Source of the DNA: Streptomyces griseiscabiei
GTDB taxonomy: Bacteria; Actinomycetota; Actinomycetes; Streptomycetales; Streptomycetaceae
Direction: 5' to 3'
Assembly (NCBI RefSeq): GCF_020010925.1
Contig: NZ_JAGJBZ010000001.1
Location: 2,232,001-2,296,000, forward strand
DNA: 64,000 bases
Shown: piece by piece, positions 62,315 through 64,000 of the stretch
How positions within the stretch are numbered: the stretch's first letter is position 1
Layout: each line of letters starts with the position of its first letter
The notes under the pieces: model-generated
Database searches by the model: none
Told to the model about the DNA's origin: nothing
Seen by the model: only the letters and a program-made list of their open reading frames with translations
Program-made: the position numbers and the translations under genes

Positions 62315-64000
62315 GTGACCCTCATCGATCAGCTGCCGCGGACCGCCGACCCCGACGCCCTCTACGAAGCCTTCGAGTCGTGGGCCCGGGAACGCGGTCT
62401 CACCCTCTATCCCCACCAGGAGGAGGCGCTCATCGAGGTGGTCTCCGGCGCGAACGTGATCGTGTCGACTCCCACCGGCTCCGGCAAGAGCATGATCGCG
62501 GCGGGCGCCCACTTCGCGGCCCTCGCCCGTGACGAGGTCACCTTCTACACCGCCCCGATCAAGGCGCTGGTCTCGGAGAAGTTCTTCGAGCTGTGCAAGA
62601 TCTTCGGCACCGAGAACGTCGGCATGCTCACCGGCGACGCCTCGGTGAACGCCGACGCCCCCGTCATCTGCTGCACCGCCGAGGTCCTGGCCTCCATCGC
62701 GCTGCGCGACGGCAAGCACGCCGATGTCGGCCAGGTCGTGATGGACGAGTTCCACTTCTACGCGGAGGCCGACCGCGGCTGGGCGTGGCAGATCCCGATC
62801 CTGGAGCTGCCGCAGGCGCAGTTCATCCTGATGTCGGCCACGCTCGGCGACGTCTCGATGTTCGAGCAGGACCTCACGAGGCGCACCGGCCGCCCCACTT
62901 CGGTGGTCCGCTCGGCGACCCGCCCGGTGCCGCTCTCCTACGAGTACGTGCTGACCCCGCTGACGGAGACGCTCACGGAGCTGCTCGCCACCAAGCAGGC
63001 TCCCGTCTACATCGTGCACTTCACCCAGGCGCAGGCCGTGGAGCGGGCGCAGGCGCTGATGAGCATCAACATGTGCACGCGGGAGGAGAAGGACCAGATC
63101 GCCGAGCTGATCGGCAACTTCCGCTTCACCACCAAGTTCGGCCGCAACCTCTCCCGTTACGTGCGGCACGGCATCGGGGTGCACCACGCCGGCATGCTGC
63201 CCAAGTACCGGCGGCTGGTGGAGAAGCTGGCCCAGGCCGGTCTGCTGAAGGTCATCTGCGGTACGGACACCCTCGGTGTCGGTGTCAACGTCCCCATCCG
63301 TACCGTGCTGTTCACCGCGCTCACCAAGTACGACGGCAACCGGGTACGGACGCTGCGGGCCCGTGAGTTCCACCAGATCGCGGGCCGCGCGGGGCGGGCC
63401 GGATTCGACACGGCGGGCTACGTGGTGGGGCAGGCGCCCGAGCACGTCATCGAGAACGAGAAGGCGCTCGCCAAGGCCGGTGACGACCCGAAGAAGCGCC
63501 GCAAGGTGGTCCGCAAGAAGGCTCCTGAGGGGTTCGTCGGCTGGAGCGACGGCACGTTCGAAAAGCTCATCGCCTCCGACCCGGAACCGCTCACCTCCCG
63601 CTTCCGCGTCACCCACACGATGCTGCTGTCGGTGATCGCCCGGCCGGGCAACGCCTTCGAGGCGATGCGCCATCTGCTGGAGGACAACCACGAGCCGCGC
63701 AAGCAGCAGCTGCGGCACATCCGCCGTGCCATCGCGATCTACCGTTCGCTCCTCGACGGCGGCATCGTGGAGAAGCTCGACGAGCCGGACGCCGAGGGCC
63801 GTATCGTCCGGCTGACGGTCGACCTCCAGCAGGACTTCGCGCTCAACCAGCCGCTGTCCACCTTCGCGCTGGCCGCGTTCGAACTGCTGGACCCGGAGTC
63901 CCCGTCGTACGCCCTCGACATGGTGTCCGTGGTCGAGTCGACGCTCGACGATCCGCGGCAGATCCTCGCCGCCCAGCAGAACAAGGCGCGCGGTGAGGCC
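62315..64000 (+). CDS. Ski2-like DEAD/DEAH-box RNA helicase (3' end outside window)
   Basis: A frame of 562 codons from GTG 62315 runs off the window. It has the Q/P motif YPHQEEALIEV, Walker A STPTGSGKSM, motif II DEFHFYAEADR (a DEFH variant), motif III LMSATL, and motifs V/VI LKVICGTDTLGVGVNVPIRT and HQIAGRAGRAGFDTAGYVV. This is the Ski2-like/DUF3516-helicase group of actinobacteria. Such helicases unwind structured RNA, often with the degradosome. It is divergent from the membrane hydrolase-like gene. Confidence 0.93.
   Translation, partial: MTLIDQLPRTADPDALYEAFESWARERGLTLYPHQEEALIEVVSGANVIVSTPTGSGKSMIAAGAHFAALARDEVTFYTAPIKALVSEKFFELCKIFGTENVGMLTGDASVNADAPVICCTAEVLASIALRDGKHADVGQVVMDEFHFYAEADRGWAWQIPILELPQAQFILMSATLGDVSMFEQDLTRRTGRPTSVVRSATRPVPLSYEYVLTPLTETLTELLATKQAPVYIVHFTQAQAVERAQALMSINMCTREEKDQIAELIGNFRFTTKFGRNLSRYVRHGIGVHHAGMLPKYRRLVEKLAQAGLLKVICGTDTLGVGVNVPIRTVLFTALTKYDGNRVRTLRAREFHQIAGRAGRAGFDTAGYVVGQAPEHVIENEKALAKAGDDPKKRRKVVRKKAPEGFVGWSDGTFEKLIASDPEPLTSRFRVTHTMLLSVIARPGNAFEAMRHLLEDNHEPRKQQLRHIRRAIAIYRSLLDGGIVEKLDEPDAEGRIVRLTVDLQQDFALNQPLSTFALAAFELLDPESPSYALDMVSVVESTLDDPRQILAAQQNKARGEA

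Noticed and set aside
57656..63718. A 2020-codon open frame on the minus strand
   Set aside because: It lies antisense to two ABC exporter genes, a DUF5709 gene and a helicase, all with clear motifs. Long antisense frames are usual in very G/C-rich DNA and its product is low-complexity.
1..64000. CRISPR arrays, tRNA or rRNA genes, prophage and biosynthetic gene clusters
   Set aside because: I looked for spaced palindromic repeats, cloverleaf sequences, structural phage proteins and PKS/NRPS modules and found none. The tandem arrays here have no unique spacers.

Overview
The window is high-GC actinobacterial chromosome, almost certainly Streptomyces or a close relative. The signs are strong G/C third-position bias, frequent GTG starts, 4-nt ATGA/GTGA gene overlaps, GAF-ANTAR and SpoIIE-type regulators, DmdR/IdeR-type iron boxes and a protein O-mannosyltransferase. 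It carries about 54 protein-coding genes, two transposase remnants, one probable MITE and several short tandem arrays. I see no rRNA, tRNA, CRISPR array or phage genes.

Layout. 1-13.2 kb: a possible conflict or stress island. It holds a macro-domain-like protein, a RES toxin with its Xre/MbcA/ParS-like antitoxin, a 1681-aa repeat protein ending in a CHAT protease with an apparently intact His/Cys dyad, and, convergent to it, a six-gene minus-strand operon around a Ycf46-like AAA+ ATPase. 13.2-18.6 kb: GAF-ANTAR regulator, hemerythrin-like protein, two GNAT acetyltransferases and a protein O-mannosyltransferase. 18.6-22.8 kb: a five-gene minus-strand operon (ECF sigma factor, multi-pass anti-sigma factor, ABC ATPase, two membrane proteins), every junction a 4-nt overlap. 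22.8-31.7 kb: a DUF5709-type gene with an apparent 1-nt frameshift, a secreted GH16 glycosidase, an IclR regulator, a SpoIIE/PP2C phosphatase, then a HEAT-repeat / GNAT / DJ-1 operon.

31.8-36.4 kb: ferric-siderophore uptake (fused double permease, lipoprotein receptor, ATPase) and a PPOX flavoprotein, with an iron box in front of the ATPase and another in front of the PPOX gene. 36.67-36.89 kb: a 216-bp MITE-like element whose end supplies the stop codon of an EamA transporter. 38.1-44.4 kb: a ferric-reductase-like oxidoreductase, a tandem pair of DUF4139 proteins and a GNAT. 44.4-47.2 kb: an accessory scar of lower coding density with two decayed transposases, a lipoprotein and small orphan frames. 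47.2-56.7 kb: YjbQ, a flavin monooxygenase, an MltG-like transglycosylase, an ABC exporter divergent from its likely MarR regulator, a DctA-type symporter, a PNGase-A-like secreted protein and an L,D-transpeptidase-like lipoprotein. 57-64 kb: a heterodimeric ABC exporter with one degenerate ATP site, a second (intact) DUF5709 gene, a membrane hydrolase-like protein and the 5' part of a Ski2-like helicase cut by the window end.

How it fits together. Iron import is clearly one regulon. The sigma/anti-sigma/ABC operon looks self-contained. The MarR/exporter pair is a typical divergent drug-efflux arrangement. The first 13 kb is the most likely place for an undescribed system: a caspase-like protease, an NAD-targeting toxin, an ADP-ribose-fold protein and an AAA+ complex with four companions of unknown family. 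That functional link is inferred from proximity, not shown by the sequence.
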